A stretch of DNA of 64,000 nucleotides from Parvibaculum sp963975745 (GTDB lineage Bacteria > Pseudomonadota > Alphaproteobacteria > Parvibaculales > Parvibaculaceae), in contig NZ_CAXBIB010000007.1 in NCBI RefSeq assembly GCF_963975745.1, positions 62,001 through 126,000 of the forward strand, read 5' to 3'. Of this stretch, positions 1 through 9,071 are shown in pieces (position 1 is the first letter of the stretch; each line of letters starts with the position of its first letter). Both the position numbers and the translations under genes were made by a program. Below the pieces are notes generated by a model. That model worked only from the letters and a program-made list of their open reading frames with translations, was not told where the DNA came from and made no database searches.

Positions 1-1
1 A

Positions 2-220
2 CTCGAGCGGTTCGGCCAGATCGACTCCGATCTCGCCCGCAAATACGAAGGCACAGGCCTCGGACTTCCCTTGACAAAATGCCTGATGGAATATCACGAC
101 GGTTCGCTGGAAATCGATAGCACAAAGGGGCGTGGCACGACGGTCAGTATCCTCTTCCCGGCCGGGCGCGTGCTGGCGGGGCCGCCGGCACGCCTTCAGC
201 AAGTGCGCAGCCTTTCCTGA
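2..220 (+). CDS. Sensor histidine kinase, C-terminal fragment (partial)
   Basis: Only the last 72 residues are present; the gene begins before the window. The reading frame opens with ERFGQIDSDLARKYEGTGLG, the F-box/G2 part of a HATPase_c ATP-binding domain, and continues through the closing beta-strand (GRGTTVSILFPA) typical of the end of a histidine kinase catalytic domain. After that there is a short tail of about 20 residues and a TGA stop. No sensor or phospho-acceptor domain can be seen, so stimulus and partner are unknown. The next gene, galK, converges on it from the other strand with an 18-bp gap. Confidence 0.85.
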   Translation, partial: LERFGQIDSDLARKYEGTGLGLPLTKCLMEYHDGSLEIDSTKGRGTTVSILFPAGRVLAGPPARLQQVRSLS

Positions 221-238
221 CCATGAAACAGCCAGCCT

Positions 239-1288
239 TCAAAGCGGCACGCGCCATGCGCCGGGATTGTCCACGGCAACGCGCGACCACCATTCGGGTG
301 AATCGCCAGCCAGCAGGGCAACGATACAACCGCCAAATCCCGCACCGGTCAGACGCGCGCCAACCGCACCAGCATCGCGCGCGCTCTCGACGAGACGGTC
401 GAGCGCCGGCGTCGAGACCTCGAAGTCCTGCGCCAGAGAAGCATGACTTTCATTCATCAGCCGGCCGAAACCGGTGATGTCCGCTGCCTGAAGCGCCGTG
501 GCTGCGGCGAGCACCCGCGCGTTCTCGGTCACGACATGGCAGGCATATTTCAACATTGTGTCATCGGACAGGGAAGCAATCCGGGAAGCATCGGCATCGC
601 GCAAGGCTGTCACGCCGAGACGACGCGCCGCCTCGACCGTCGCAGCACGTCGCGCATTATAGGCGCCGTCAGCTAGGCGGCGCGGTTCGCCACAATGAAC
701 GATCTCAAAATGAAATCCAGGCGGCACCGGAACGAGCTGGCCTGTGCTCGTTCGGCAGTCGAGGAGCAGTGCCTGACCGGACCGGCCCATGGCGCTCGCC
801 ATCTGGTCGAGAATGCCGCATTGAACACCGCAATAGTTATTCTCGCCAGCCTGTGCGAGGTGTGCAATCCGGCTGTCGGAAACCGCCTGTCCGGTGAGAG
901 ACAGCATCGCCCGCAGCGTGGCGACCTCAAGCGCGGCCGACGATGAAAGTCCGGCCCCTGACGGCACGGACGAGCGCACCGTCATCTCGACGGGCGGCAC
1001 CGTGAATCCGGCTTTCACAAGTTCGGCAAGCGGGCCGGCGACATAATCGCTCCAGTTGCCACGCGGCGGGCCAAACGGATCAAAGTCCAGCGTGTCCTCC
1101 ATCTCCTCACTGTGGACGCGAAAGCCATCTGCCGGCGCCAGCGCGACATGCGTTTCGAGCGGCAGCGGCATTGGTAGGCAGAAACCTTCCGCATAGTCGG
1201 TGTGATCGCCGATCAGATTGACCCTTCCCGGAGCCGAGGCCCGGGCAACGGACCCGCGGCCGAACACGCGCATGAATGCATCACTCAT
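239..1288 (-). CDS. galK: Galactokinase
   Basis: Cytosolic GHMP-family kinase that phosphorylates alpha-D-galactose at C1 (Leloir pathway). All three GHMP signatures are visible in 349 aa: the galactokinase signature GRVNLIGDHTDY near residue 22, the ATP-binding PSGAGLSSSAAL near residue 108, and the C-terminal GARLTGAGFGGC. Length is slightly shorter than E. coli GalK (382 aa) but complete. The start ATG overlaps the galT stop by 4 bp (ATGA), so the two are translationally coupled in a leftward galT-galK operon. No galE or galM is present here. The neighbouring WbaP-like transferase suggests galactose is channelled into polysaccharide as well as catabolism (inference). Confidence 0.95.
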   Translation of the reverse strand: MSDAFMRVFGRGSVARASAPGRVNLIGDHTDYAEGFCLPMPLPLETHVALAPADGFRVHSEEMEDTLDFDPFGPPRGNWSDYVAGPLAELVKAGFTVPPVEMTVRSSVPSGAGLSSSAALEVATLRAMLSLTGQAVSDSRIAHLAQAGENNYCGVQCGILDQMASAMGRSGQALLLDCRTSTGQLVPVPPGFHFEIVHCGEPRRLADGAYNARRAATVEAARRLGVTALRDADASRIASLSDDTMLKYACHVVTENARVLAAATALQAADITGFGRLMNESHASLAQDFEVSTPALDRLVESARDAGAVGARLTGAGFGGCIVALLAGDSPEWWSRVAVDNPGAWRVPL

Positions 1289-2346
1289 GCGCCTGTCTCC
1301 GGATCGACCGCCTTCAGACGTGCCGCCGCCTGTTCAGGCAGCACGTCGACCAGAAAGACGCCCGCACCCTGTTCGACACCCGCCAGGAATTTCAGCTTGT
1401 CGTGGTCGCGTCGGAACGGCCGGATCTCGATCGTCATGTGGAAGCTTTGTTCGAATCCGCGCGGCGCCGCCTGCACAGTCAGAATGTAGGGCATGGGGCG
1501 ACTGAAAAGTCCATCAAGCCGCCGAATGGCCCTGCGCAACAACCGCGCCAGTGCCTCCGTTTCGACCGGAGAAAGCGCATCCGGACCGGCGACCCGACGG
1601 CGCGGTGCAAGCCAGGTCTCGAAGGGATACATGGCGAAGGGCGGCACGAACGAGACGGCGGCGTCCTCGGTGTCGATCGCCAATTCGTGCGGCGCCGCAT
1701 CGATGAGGCGGGCAACAATCGGGCTCTCCTGTTGTGCCTTGGCCGCGCGCAACACACGCTGCGGCACGAAGGGGAAGGCGTATATCTGTCCATGCGGATG
1801 ATGCAGCGTGACACCGATCTCCTCGCCCCGGTTTTCGAAGGGAAGCACGCAAGAAAGCCCTGCCTCGTCACGCAGCGCCTTGATCCGCGCGCCCCAGACC
1901 TCGATCAGCAGCGCCAGCCGGTCGACCGGAAGCGTGCCGAGTCCACCTGCATGATCGGCAGAGAAGACCACTACCTCGCACCGTCCTTCGGCCGGGGCAG
2001 CGACAATACCCGCTATGTCGGGAGGAGCCGCCTGTGCTGCGATCAATGCCGGAAAGCGGTTCTCGAAGACGGCGATTTCGAATTCGGCAAACGGAATTTC
2101 GCCAATACGCCCTTCACCCGCGGGACACAACGGACAGGCTGCCCGATCTGGCAGGAAGGTGCGCCCCTGCCTAGCGCCGGCATAGGCCACCCACTCACCA
2201 AGAAATGGATGCCATCGCAGATGCGGTGGCGCCGCAGGCGGCTCGGACGGCAGGACCGGAAGCGGCGGCGCATCATGCGCCTTGCGTCCGTAAAGCAGCA
2301 ACTCGCGGCCACCCGGCATCGAATGTCGTCTTAGAGTAAACAACAA
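1285..2346 (-). CDS. galT: Galactose-1-phosphate uridylyltransferase
   Basis: Swaps UMP between UDP-glucose and galactose-1-phosphate, giving UDP-galactose. The 353-aa protein carries the active-site HPHGQ motif (nucleophilic His between prolines) preceded by the expected region FENRGEEIGVTLHH. An N-terminal segment has the CPLC pair that in many GalT proteins binds a structural metal. It is the first gene of the galT-galK operon. The promoter must lie in the short divergent gap towards the polyprenyl-phosphate transferase. The start at 2346 is in that gap and no other start fits better. Confidence 0.95.
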   Translation of the reverse strand: MLFTLRRHSMPGGRELLLYGRKAHDAPPLPVLPSEPPAAPPHLRWHPFLGEWVAYAGARQGRTFLPDRAACPLCPAGEGRIGEIPFAEFEIAVFENRFPALIAAQAAPPDIAGIVAAPAEGRCEVVVFSADHAGGLGTLPVDRLALLIEVWGARIKALRDEAGLSCVLPFENRGEEIGVTLHHPHGQIYAFPFVPQRVLRAAKAQQESPIVARLIDAAPHELAIDTEDAAVSFVPPFAMYPFETWLAPRRRVAGPDALSPVETEALARLLRRAIRRLDGLFSRPMPYILTVQAAPRGFEQSFHMTIEIRPFRRDHDKLKFLAGVEQGAGVFLVDVLPEQAAARLKAVDPETGA

Positions 2347-2469
2347 CGGCTCCGCTCTTGCATTAACCCGGCATTAACCAGAATCGAACCGTCAGGCCGG
2401 GACAGCGCTATTCTGGCGCACAATTTGCGCTCTCACGAAGCAATTGTCGCATTCGGACACATTGTTGGC

Positions 2470-4032
2470 GTGAGTATCGTGACCGCACTGAACAAACAGA
2501 TTCCTGCATTCGAGGCCGCAACTCCCGTCGCCTCGCCCCTCCCCGCATTGGCGGACGCCGCCACGCGCGAGCAGAGCGCGGGCTCGCGGCTGACGCCGCT
2601 GGCCGACCGTTTCATGCTGCTGATGGGCGATCTGGGTGCACTGGTCCTGGCGCAGTTGATCGCCGGCTTTATCGCCTTTGGCGTCAATATCCAGCTTTTC
2701 AACACCGAATTCGGCGCTTTGGAAGCCGACGAGCTTGCCAGCCGTCTGGTGCGCATCGGGCTCCTGCTGATGCTTCCGGTTCTCTGGTGGGCAGCCAAGG
2801 GCCATTATTCGAAGCGCACGCCCTTCTGGGCCGAAGCCAAGGAGATCGTCAAGGCGATCGCCCTGGTCGCGCTGATCGACGGGTTCCTGCTTTACCTGAC
2901 CAAGGACTATTTCTCGCGCCTCTGGATGCTCCAGGCCTGGGCCTGGGCGCTGATCCTTGTGCCGTTGGCGCGTATCGCCATGAGACATGTCCTGAAGCGA
3001 TACGGCGGCTGGACCGCGCCGGTCCTGCTGATTGGTTCGAAAGAGAACACCGATGAGGCCGCGCAGGTGCTCGAATCGGAACCCTATCTGGGCTACGAAA
3101 TCGCCGGCACGATCGACCTTGCCGAACTGACCTCCGAGGCCAATGCCGCCAATCCCGGCAGCCTTCTCTACCGGGCCGGCGGCCAGCTCTCGGCAGCACT
3201 GAAACTCGCCTGTGCGGGCTATGGCGCACGCTTCGTGGTGCTGGCCCCTTCGCCCGAGGAAATGGCCGGTCTCGACCATGTCCTGCGCGCGCTGCACCGT
3301 GCCCGCATCGCCTTCTCGATCATCCCGCCGGTCAAGGGGATCGGCGTCATGGCGCTCGAAACCGGCAACTTCTTCAGCCATGATCTTGTCATGCTGACGC
3401 TGGCCGACAATCTGAACCGGCCGATGGCACGCATCGTCAAGCGCAGCTTCGATCTCGCCGTCGCCTCGTTGGCGCTGGTGGTGCTTTCGCCCTTCTTCTG
3501 GGCCGTATCGGCACTGATCCGCCTGGACGGAGGTCCGGCCTTTTACGGCCACCGCCGCGTCGGCGAGAAGGGGCGCGAATTCATGTGCCGGAAGTTCCGG
3601 ACCATGCATGTCGACAGCGACGCCATTTTGAAGGAAATCCTCGAAAAAGACCCGCTTCGCGCGGCCGAATGGGCCCGCGACCAGAAGCTGCGCAACGACC
3701 CCCGCATCACGCCGGTCGGTCATTTCCTGCGCAAGACGAGCCTCGACGAACTGCCGCAACTGATCAACGTGATCCGCGGCGAGATGAGCCTTGTCGGCCC
3801 GCGGCCGGTGACCTATCCGGAAGTCCTGCGCTATGGCGAGGATGCCGAATACTACCTCTCGGCCAAGCCCGGAATTACCGGCCTGTGGCAGGTCAGCGGC
3901 CGCAACGACACGACCTATCTGCGCCGCGTTCAGCTCGACGCCTGGTACGTGAAGAACTGGTCGCTCTGGCAGGATATCGCGATCATGTTCAAGACGCTGC
4001 CCGCAGTGCTGCTCCGCCAGGGCGCCTGCTGA
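2470..4032 (+). CDS. Undecaprenyl-phosphate sugar phosphotransferase (WbaP-like)
   Basis: Membrane polyprenyl glycosylphosphotransferase that starts a polysaccharide repeat unit by moving a sugar-1-phosphate to undecaprenyl phosphate. The N-terminal half has several hydrophobic segments (starting around VLAQLIAGFIAFGV) and a CoA-binding-like middle domain (VLLIGSKENTDEA). The C-terminal bacterial sugar transferase domain shows KRSFDLAVASLALVVLSPFF, the KFRTMHVDSD segment, DELPQLINVIRGEMSLVGPR and PGITGLWQVSGR. Full-length WbaP layout, about 520 aa. The start is uncertain: no ATG lies near, and GTG codons at 2470 and 2479 or a TTG at 2425 are possible; none has a strong ribosome site. Galactose-1-P specificity is suggested only by adjacent galT-galK. 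Confidence 0.88.
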   Translation: MSIVTALNKQIPAFEAATPVASPLPALADAATREQSAGSRLTPLADRFMLLMGDLGALVLAQLIAGFIAFGVNIQLFNTEFGALEADELASRLVRIGLLLMLPVLWWAAKGHYSKRTPFWAEAKEIVKAIALVALIDGFLLYLTKDYFSRLWMLQAWAWALILVPLARIAMRHVLKRYGGWTAPVLLIGSKENTDEAAQVLESEPYLGYEIAGTIDLAELTSEANAANPGSLLYRAGGQLSAALKLACAGYGARFVVLAPSPEEMAGLDHVLRALHRARIAFSIIPPVKGIGVMALETGNFFSHDLVMLTLADNLNRPMARIVKRSFDLAVASLALVVLSPFFWAVSALIRLDGGPAFYGHRRVGEKGREFMCRKFRTMHVDSDAILKEILEKDPLRAAEWARDQKLRNDPRITPVGHFLRKTSLDELPQLINVIRGEMSLVGPRPVTYPEVLRYGEDAEYYLSAKPGITGLWQVSGRNDTTYLRRVQLDAWYVKNWSLWQDIAIMFKTLPAVLLRQGAC

Positions 4033-4284
4033 ACCGGCCTTAACCGGCCCAGGCGGCGAAATCGACAGATCCGGCGCCCGGCAGGTCGTCGGGTCTTCTG
4101 CGCCTGAATGACAGGATATCAACAGAATCAATGACTTGACAAAAGGGCATGCCCGGCACGCCACCGTCGGCCCGCTGGTAATCCGAACCCTTGGTAACCA
4201 TCCGTAAAGGTTAACTCTGGCAAGAATGAGGGACAGCCGGCGGGGGCGCGGGCACGAATCATTCGAAAAGGCAGAGCCAGGGCC

Positions 4285-5286
4285 ATGTTTGAGGACAAGT
4301 CGATCCTGATCACGGGCGGCACGGGATCGTTCGGCAAGAAATTCACCCGCACGCTGATCGAGCGCCACCGCCCGCGGCGCCTTGTGATCTACTCGCGCGA
4401 CGAGCTGAAGCAGTTCGAGATGGCCCAGCAATTCGGCGGGTCCGAAATGCGCTATTTCATCGGCGACGTGCGCGACGGCGAACGACTGCGCCAGGCCATG
4501 CAGGGTGTCGACATCGTGATTCACGCGGCCGCCCTGAAGCAGGTGCCGGCCGCCGAATACAATCCGATGGAATGTATCAAGACCAACATTCATGGCGCCG
4601 AGAACGTGATCAAGGCCGCGATTGAGAACAGGGTCGGCCATGTCATGGCGCTCTCGACCGACAAGGCTGCCAATCCGATCAATCTCTACGGCGCGACCAA
4701 ACTTGCCTCCGACAAACTCTTCGTGGCGGCCAACAACATGGTCGGCAGCGCCCCGACGCGTTTTGCCGTCGTGCGCTACGGCAATGTCGTCGGCTCGCGC
4801 GGCTCGGTGGTGCCCTTCTTCGCCAAACTGGTCCAGGATGGCGCAAAGGAGCTGCCGATCACCGACGAGCGGATGACGCGTTTCTGGATCACGCTGCAGG
4901 AGGGGGTCGATTTTGTGCTCGACAATCTTCAGCGCATGCATGGCGGCGAGATTTTCGTGCCGAAGATCCCCTCCGTCCGGATCATGGATCTGGCTGCGGC
5001 AATGGCGCCGAAGCTGCCGACAAGAGTCATCGGCATACGGCCCGGCGAGAAACTGCATGAAGTCATGTGCCCGGCCGATGACAGCCACCTGACCGTCGAA
5101 TTCGACGGTCACTATGTGATCCGGCCGACGATCAAGTTTTTCAACGGCGATGCGGATTATCTGACAAACCGGCGTGGCGAGCGCGGCAAGCCGGTGGATC
5201 AAGGCTTTGAATACAATTCGGGCACGAACCATCGTTTTCTCACTGCCGAGGAGATCGCGACCTACAACGCAAGAGCCGCGGAATGA
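4285..5286 (+). CDS. pseB: UDP-N-acetylglucosamine 4,6-dehydratase (inverting)
   Basis: Extended SDR enzyme of the PseB family, 333 aa, the usual length. It turns UDP-GlcNAc into the 4-keto-6-deoxy-L-arabino intermediate, step one of pseudaminic-acid synthesis. Seen: NAD-binding ITGGTGSFGKKF at the N-terminus, catalytic STDKAANPINLYGATK, and long PseB-diagnostic stretches (YSRDELKQFEM, PITDERMTRFWITL, IPSVRIMDLA). These separate it from CapE/FnlA-type dehydratases. It is the first gene of a six-gene operon and overlaps the next gene by ATGA. The partner aminotransferase PseC is absent from the window, so the pathway may branch differently here. Confidence 0.93.
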   Translation: MFEDKSILITGGTGSFGKKFTRTLIERHRPRRLVIYSRDELKQFEMAQQFGGSEMRYFIGDVRDGERLRQAMQGVDIVIHAAALKQVPAAEYNPMECIKTNIHGAENVIKAAIENRVGHVMALSTDKAANPINLYGATKLASDKLFVAANNMVGSAPTRFAVVRYGNVVGSRGSVVPFFAKLVQDGAKELPITDERMTRFWITLQEGVDFVLDNLQRMHGGEIFVPKIPSVRIMDLAAAMAPKLPTRVIGIRPGEKLHEVMCPADDSHLTVEFDGHYVIRPTIKFFNGDADYLTNRRGERGKPVDQGFEYNSGTNHRFLTAEEIATYNARAAE

Positions 5287-5999
5287 CAAAGGCGGTGATC
5301 GTTCAGGCGCGCATGACATCGACACGCCTGCCTGGAAAAGTGTTGATGGAGCTTGGTGGCACGACGGTCCTCGACCATGTCCTGACAAGATGCGCAGCCA
5401 TTCCGGGCATCGACAAGGTCTGTTGCGCTATTCCGGAAGGTGATCGTCACGACGCCGTTGCCGCCGAAGCGGAGCGTTGTGGCGCCGTAGTGGTTCGCGG
5501 CGCCGAGCTCGACGTGCTTGACCGCTATCACCATGCCGCACAGAGCCTCAGGGCCAGTGTCGTCATGCGGGTCACCAGCGATTGCCCGTTGATCGATCCC
5601 GGACTTTGCGGCGAGGTGCTCGCAATGCTGCTGGCCGACGACACCGCCGACTATGCCGCAAACAATTTCTCGCACCGCTATCCGCACGGCCTCGATTGCG
5701 AGGCCTTCAGGTCTGACGCGCTGGCGCGCGCCTGGAACGAAGCGACCGACGATTATGATCGAGAACACGTAACTCCATGGTTGCGGCGTGCTTCCGGCAT
5801 TCATCGCCTGTCGCTCGGCGGTCCGAATCCCGAACTCGGCAAGCTCCGCTGGACGCTCGATTTTCCTGAGGATCTCGAATTCTGCCGCGCCTTGTTTGCC
5901 CGTCTGGGTCCGGGCATCCCGCCGTGGACCGAGACCTTGAAAATCTGCAGCGCCCATCCCGAACTCGAAACCCTGAATGCCGTGCACCGGCAGCGCTGA
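5283..5999 (+). CDS. SpsF/PseF-like cytidylyltransferase
   Basis: A 238-aa CTP_transf_3-family nucleotidyltransferase. The N-terminal signature VIVQARMTSTRLPGKVL is the nucleotide-binding loop shared by SpsF, PseF and CMP-sugar synthetases. Further on, RVTSDCPLIDP is the second family motif holding the metal-binding Asp. It probably activates the acidic sugar made by the NeuB-like enzyme three genes downstream, as a CMP derivative (inference). SpsF proteins are poorly characterised, so substrate and nucleotide are not certain. The start codon overlaps the pseB stop, giving coupled translation. Confidence 0.85.
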   Translation: MTKAVIVQARMTSTRLPGKVLMELGGTTVLDHVLTRCAAIPGIDKVCCAIPEGDRHDAVAAEAERCGAVVVRGAELDVLDRYHHAAQSLRASVVMRVTSDCPLIDPGLCGEVLAMLLADDTADYAANNFSHRYPHGLDCEAFRSDALARAWNEATDDYDREHVTPWLRRASGIHRLSLGGPNPELGKLRWTLDFPEDLEFCRALFARLGPGIPPWTETLKICSAHPELETLNAVHRQR

Positions 6000-6072
6000 C
6001 CCGCAGGAGCAGAACCACCGATCCGTTTGCTGACCAGGCTCCATTCTTCCAGATACTGCTGAGGATCAATTC

Positions 6073-7122
6073 ATGATTCGGCGATACGGCAAACCGAGCG
6101 GGCCATTGCTGAGCCTCAAGTCGCACTTCTTCAGTGACAACGAAAGGTTGCTGGATGAACAGCGGCAGCTCGCCGCCCTCTATGCACAACAAGCACGCCG
6201 GACGCGTTGCAAGGCGTGCGACAACCCGATTGACAAAGTCGCCTTTTCCAAGCTCGGCGTCGACTACATGATCTGTCCGCGCTGCGGTCATCTCAATGGC
6301 GCGTATGAGGACAGCGACGCCTTTTGCGCCGCCGTTTACACAGATGCCTCCGGCGCGGCATATGCCCGCGCCTATAGCGCCGCCGACCGCGAAGCGTATC
6401 GCATCCGCACCCGCGACATCTACGTTCCGAAAGCAAAATTTCTCGTCGAATCCCTTGCCACACTCGGCGAGGATCCCGGGACACTTTCCTATGCGGATCT
6501 CGGTGCCGGCTCCGGATATTTTGTCGCTGCCTTGCGATCGACAGGTCTCGTAACCGTGCGTGGGCATGAAGTATCCGCGACCCAGGTCGCGCTGGCCAAC
6601 GATATGGCTGGCGAGGAGCTGGTCGAAATGCATGCGCTTGACGAGACGGTGGCGCTCGCAGGACAGCTTCAGGCGAACGTCGTTTCATTGATCGGTGTTC
6701 TGGAGCATCTGCAGCAACCTCGACAGCTGCTGGCAGCACTCAGGTCCAATCCATCGGTATCATATGTCTATATTTCGGTTCCGCTGTTCAGCCCGAGTGT
6801 ATTCTTCGAGCTAGCGTTCCCCGAGGTCATGCAACGGCATCTGTCGGGCGCCCATACTCATCTTTACACCGAGTCATCGCTTGAGTGGACCTGTCGCGAA
6901 TTCAGTCTGCGGCGCATGGCTGAATGGTGGTTCGGCAGCGACATCGTCGATCTCTATCGCGGCATTCTGATACGACTGGCACAAAACGAGGCGACGGCAG
7001 AGTCGGCCGCCATCTGGCAGGAAATGCTGAAGCCGGCCGTCGACGGGATGCAGGAAAGTCTCGACAGCAGACGACTTTCCTCCGAAGTGCATATGCTTCT
7101 GAAATTCGAGAGCGGAACCTGA
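6073..7122 (+). CDS. Zinc-ribbon class I SAM methyltransferase
   Basis: 349 aa. An N-terminal CxxC pair (CKAC) and a second CPRC about 25 residues later form a likely zinc ribbon. They are followed by a Rossmann methyltransferase core with SAM motif I LSYADLGAGSGYFVAAL and a post-motif SLIGVLEHL typical of Methyltransf_23/C-methyltransferase-like sugar enzymes. A GAGG-type ribosome site sits 8 nt before the ATG. The position between an SpsF-like gene and an RmlD-like reductase suggests a sugar O-, N- or C-methyltransferase acting on the operon's nucleotide sugar, but the acceptor cannot be read from sequence. The stop directly abuts the next start. Confidence 0.8.
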   Translation: MIRRYGKPSGPLLSLKSHFFSDNERLLDEQRQLAALYAQQARRTRCKACDNPIDKVAFSKLGVDYMICPRCGHLNGAYEDSDAFCAAVYTDASGAAYARAYSAADREAYRIRTRDIYVPKAKFLVESLATLGEDPGTLSYADLGAGSGYFVAALRSTGLVTVRGHEVSATQVALANDMAGEELVEMHALDETVALAGQLQANVVSLIGVLEHLQQPRQLLAALRSNPSVSYVYISVPLFSPSVFFELAFPEVMQRHLSGAHTHLYTESSLEWTCREFSLRRMAEWWFGSDIVDLYRGILIRLAQNEATAESAAIWQEMLKPAVDGMQESLDSRRLSSEVHMLLKFESGT

Positions 7123-7989
7123 ATGAAAGCACTCCTTCTCGGCAGCACCGGTCTTCTCGGCCAGGCCATCGCGCCGGAATGGCGCCGACGCGGTCACACG
7201 GTCCTTGAGGCGGCGCGTCATGATGCACCGATCGCGCTCGATATTGCCGACGAGGCCGCATTGGCCGCAACGCTCGACGCCGAAGCACCCGATATCGTCG
7301 TCAACGGCGCCGCTCTCACGGATATCGACGCCTGCGAACGCGACCCCGGAGCCGCGTGGCGCATCAATGCCCGTCCGCTTGCCTTTCTGGCAGACTGGTC
7401 GTCGCGAACCGGGAGAGTGCTGCTCCATGTCTCGACCGACCATTACTACCTGGATGGCGGCGCCGCGCCCCATGACGAGGGGGCACCGGTTTCCCTCGTG
7501 AACGAATATGCCCGCGCCAAATATGCCGGCGAGGCTCTTGCCCTGACGACGCCGCATGCGCTGGTCTTGCGCACCAGCATCGTCGGCATTCGTCGATGGA
7601 AGCACCCGACTTTCGCCGAATGGGCCATCGACGTCGTATTGCATGACCGTCCCGCAACACTCTTCAACGACGCATGGTCGTCCTCCATCGATGTCCGGAC
7701 ATTTGCGGGCGCGGCGCTCGACATGGTCGAGGCTGGCGCGACCGGGCTCTTCAACCTCGCCGCCAGCGTCGTCTATACAAAGGAGGCATTTCTTCGTGAG
7801 GTCGCACGCCAGCTCGATGTTAGGCTGACATCTGCGGTTGCGGGCTCCGTCGGCGAACTCTCAACAAGGCGCGCCGGCCATCTCGGCCTTGACGTCGGGC
7901 GCGCCGAGCAGGTTCTTGGTTACCATCTGCCGACGCTCGAAGAGGTCGTTGCCTCGGTCCTGAACCAGTACAGGGAAGGTCGTCCATGA
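7123..7989 (+). CDS. RmlD-like SDR sugar-nucleotide reductase
   Basis: 288-aa atypical SDR related to dTDP-4-dehydrorhamnose reductase. Seen: NAD(P)-binding LLLGSTGLLGQAI at the N-terminus, the modified RmlD motif HVSTDHYYLDG (usually STDYVFDG) and the catalytic YARAKYAGE (YxxxK). The divergent substrate loop and the presence of a genuine rmlD at 19.9 kb argue that this copy reduces a different keto-sugar, perhaps the 4-keto product of PseB (inference). It begins immediately after the methyltransferase stop and overlaps the NeuB-like gene by ATGA. Confidence 0.82.
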   Translation: MKALLLGSTGLLGQAIAPEWRRRGHTVLEAARHDAPIALDIADEAALAATLDAEAPDIVVNGAALTDIDACERDPGAAWRINARPLAFLADWSSRTGRVLLHVSTDHYYLDGGAAPHDEGAPVSLVNEYARAKYAGEALALTTPHALVLRTSIVGIRRWKHPTFAEWAIDVVLHDRPATLFNDAWSSSIDVRTFAGAALDMVEAGATGLFNLAASVVYTKEAFLREVARQLDVRLTSAVAGSVGELSTRRAGHLGLDVGRAEQVLGYHLPTLEEVVASVLNQYREGRP

Positions 7990-9071
7990 ACTACCAGACC
8001 GCGCTCCGCATCGGAACCCGCGACATTTCGCTCGAATCGCCGACCTATTTCATCGCCGATCTTGCCGCCAATCACGATGGCGACCTGGGGCGGGCAAAGG
8101 ATCTGATCTGGCGCGCGAAGGAAGCCGGCGCCGATTGCGCCAAGTTTCAGCACTTCCTGGCCGAGCGGATCGTCAGCAAGGTCGGTTTCGAAGGATCGGC
8201 AAGCCAGGTTTCGCATCAGGCGAAATGGAAGAAGTCTGTCGTCGAGGTCTACGACCAGTATCACACGCGCCGCGACTGGACGGAGGAACTGCTCGATACC
8301 TGCCGGAAGGCGGAGATCGACTTCATGACGACTCCTTATGATGCCGAGGCGATCGACATGTTTCGCGAAATCGTGCCGGCCTACAAGATCGGGTCGGGCG
8401 ACATCACGCATCACGCCGCCATCGCACAGATGGCGAGAACCGGCAAACCCATATTGCTGGCATGCGGTGCGGCAACCATGCAGGAGGTCGAGGCAGCCGT
8501 CGGCCTGATCCTGCAATACAATGGCGCGCTCTGTCTTATGCAATGCAACACCAACTACACCGGCAATCCCGAGAACTTCAAATATGTCAACCTGCGCGTC
8601 CTGCAGACCTTTGCTGCCCGCTGGCCGGGCATGGTGTTGGGTTTTTCCGATCATACGTCCGGCCATTCGGCGGTGCTGGGTGCCGTGACGCTCGGCGCAC
8701 GCATCGTCGAAAAGCATTTTACGGACGACACCTCACGCGAGGGACCCGACCATTCCTTTGCACTCGACCCGGTGACATGGCGTGCCATGGTCGACGCAAC
8801 CCGCGAACTTGAATTGGCCCTCGGCGACGGCATCAAGCGGATCGAGGCCAACGAGACGGAAACGGTCGTGATCCAGCGTCGGGCGCTGCGGTTGCGGAAC
8901 GCCTCGCCGGCAGGGACGGTTCTCTCGGAAGATCACCTGGAGGCCTTGCGGCCTTGTCCCGAAGGTGCCATCCCGCCCAGTGCGATTGCCGGCATTCTGG
9001 GAAAGCGCCTGACGACGAAAAAGGAAGCGGGAAAGGAACTGCTGTGGAGCGATATCGGACCGCAGTCCTGA
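7986..9071 (+). CDS. NeuB-family N-acetylneuraminate/pseudaminate synthase-like protein
   Basis: 361-aa enzyme of the family that condenses phosphoenolpyruvate with a hexose to give a nine-carbon acidic sugar. The TIM-barrel part shows AKFQHF, DFMTTPYDAEA, YKIGSGDITH, FSDHTSGHSAVLGAV and VEKHFTDD. The C-terminal antifreeze-like SAF domain shows RRALRLRNASPAGTVLS. Full length. One oddity: the N-terminal active-site block reads FIADLAANHDGD, so the usual catalytic Glu (Glu25 in meningococcal NeuB) is Asp25. It shares an operon with pseB and an SpsF-like cytidylyltransferase, consistent with a nonulosonate-like sugar, yet no PseC, PseH or PseG accompanies it. The exact product is unknown. Confidence 0.85.
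   Translation: MNYQTALRIGTRDISLESPTYFIADLAANHDGDLGRAKDLIWRAKEAGADCAKFQHFLAERIVSKVGFEGSASQVSHQAKWKKSVVEVYDQYHTRRDWTEELLDTCRKAEIDFMTTPYDAEAIDMFREIVPAYKIGSGDITHHAAIAQMARTGKPILLACGAATMQEVEAAVGLILQYNGALCLMQCNTNYTGNPENFKYVNLRVLQTFAARWPGMVLGFSDHTSGHSAVLGAVTLGARIVEKHFTDDTSREGPDHSFALDPVTWRAMVDATRELELALGDGIKRIEANETETVVIQRRALRLRNASPAGTVLSEDHLEALRPCPEGAIPPSAIAGILGKRLTTKKEAGKELLWSDIGPQS

Noticed and set aside
2392..5388. 998-codon open frame on the minus strand
   Set aside because: Runs antisense through the WbaP-like and pseB genes, both with clear domains; the long frame is a by-product of GC-rich codon bias, and its translation is low-complexity and His/Asp/Arg-rich without motifs.
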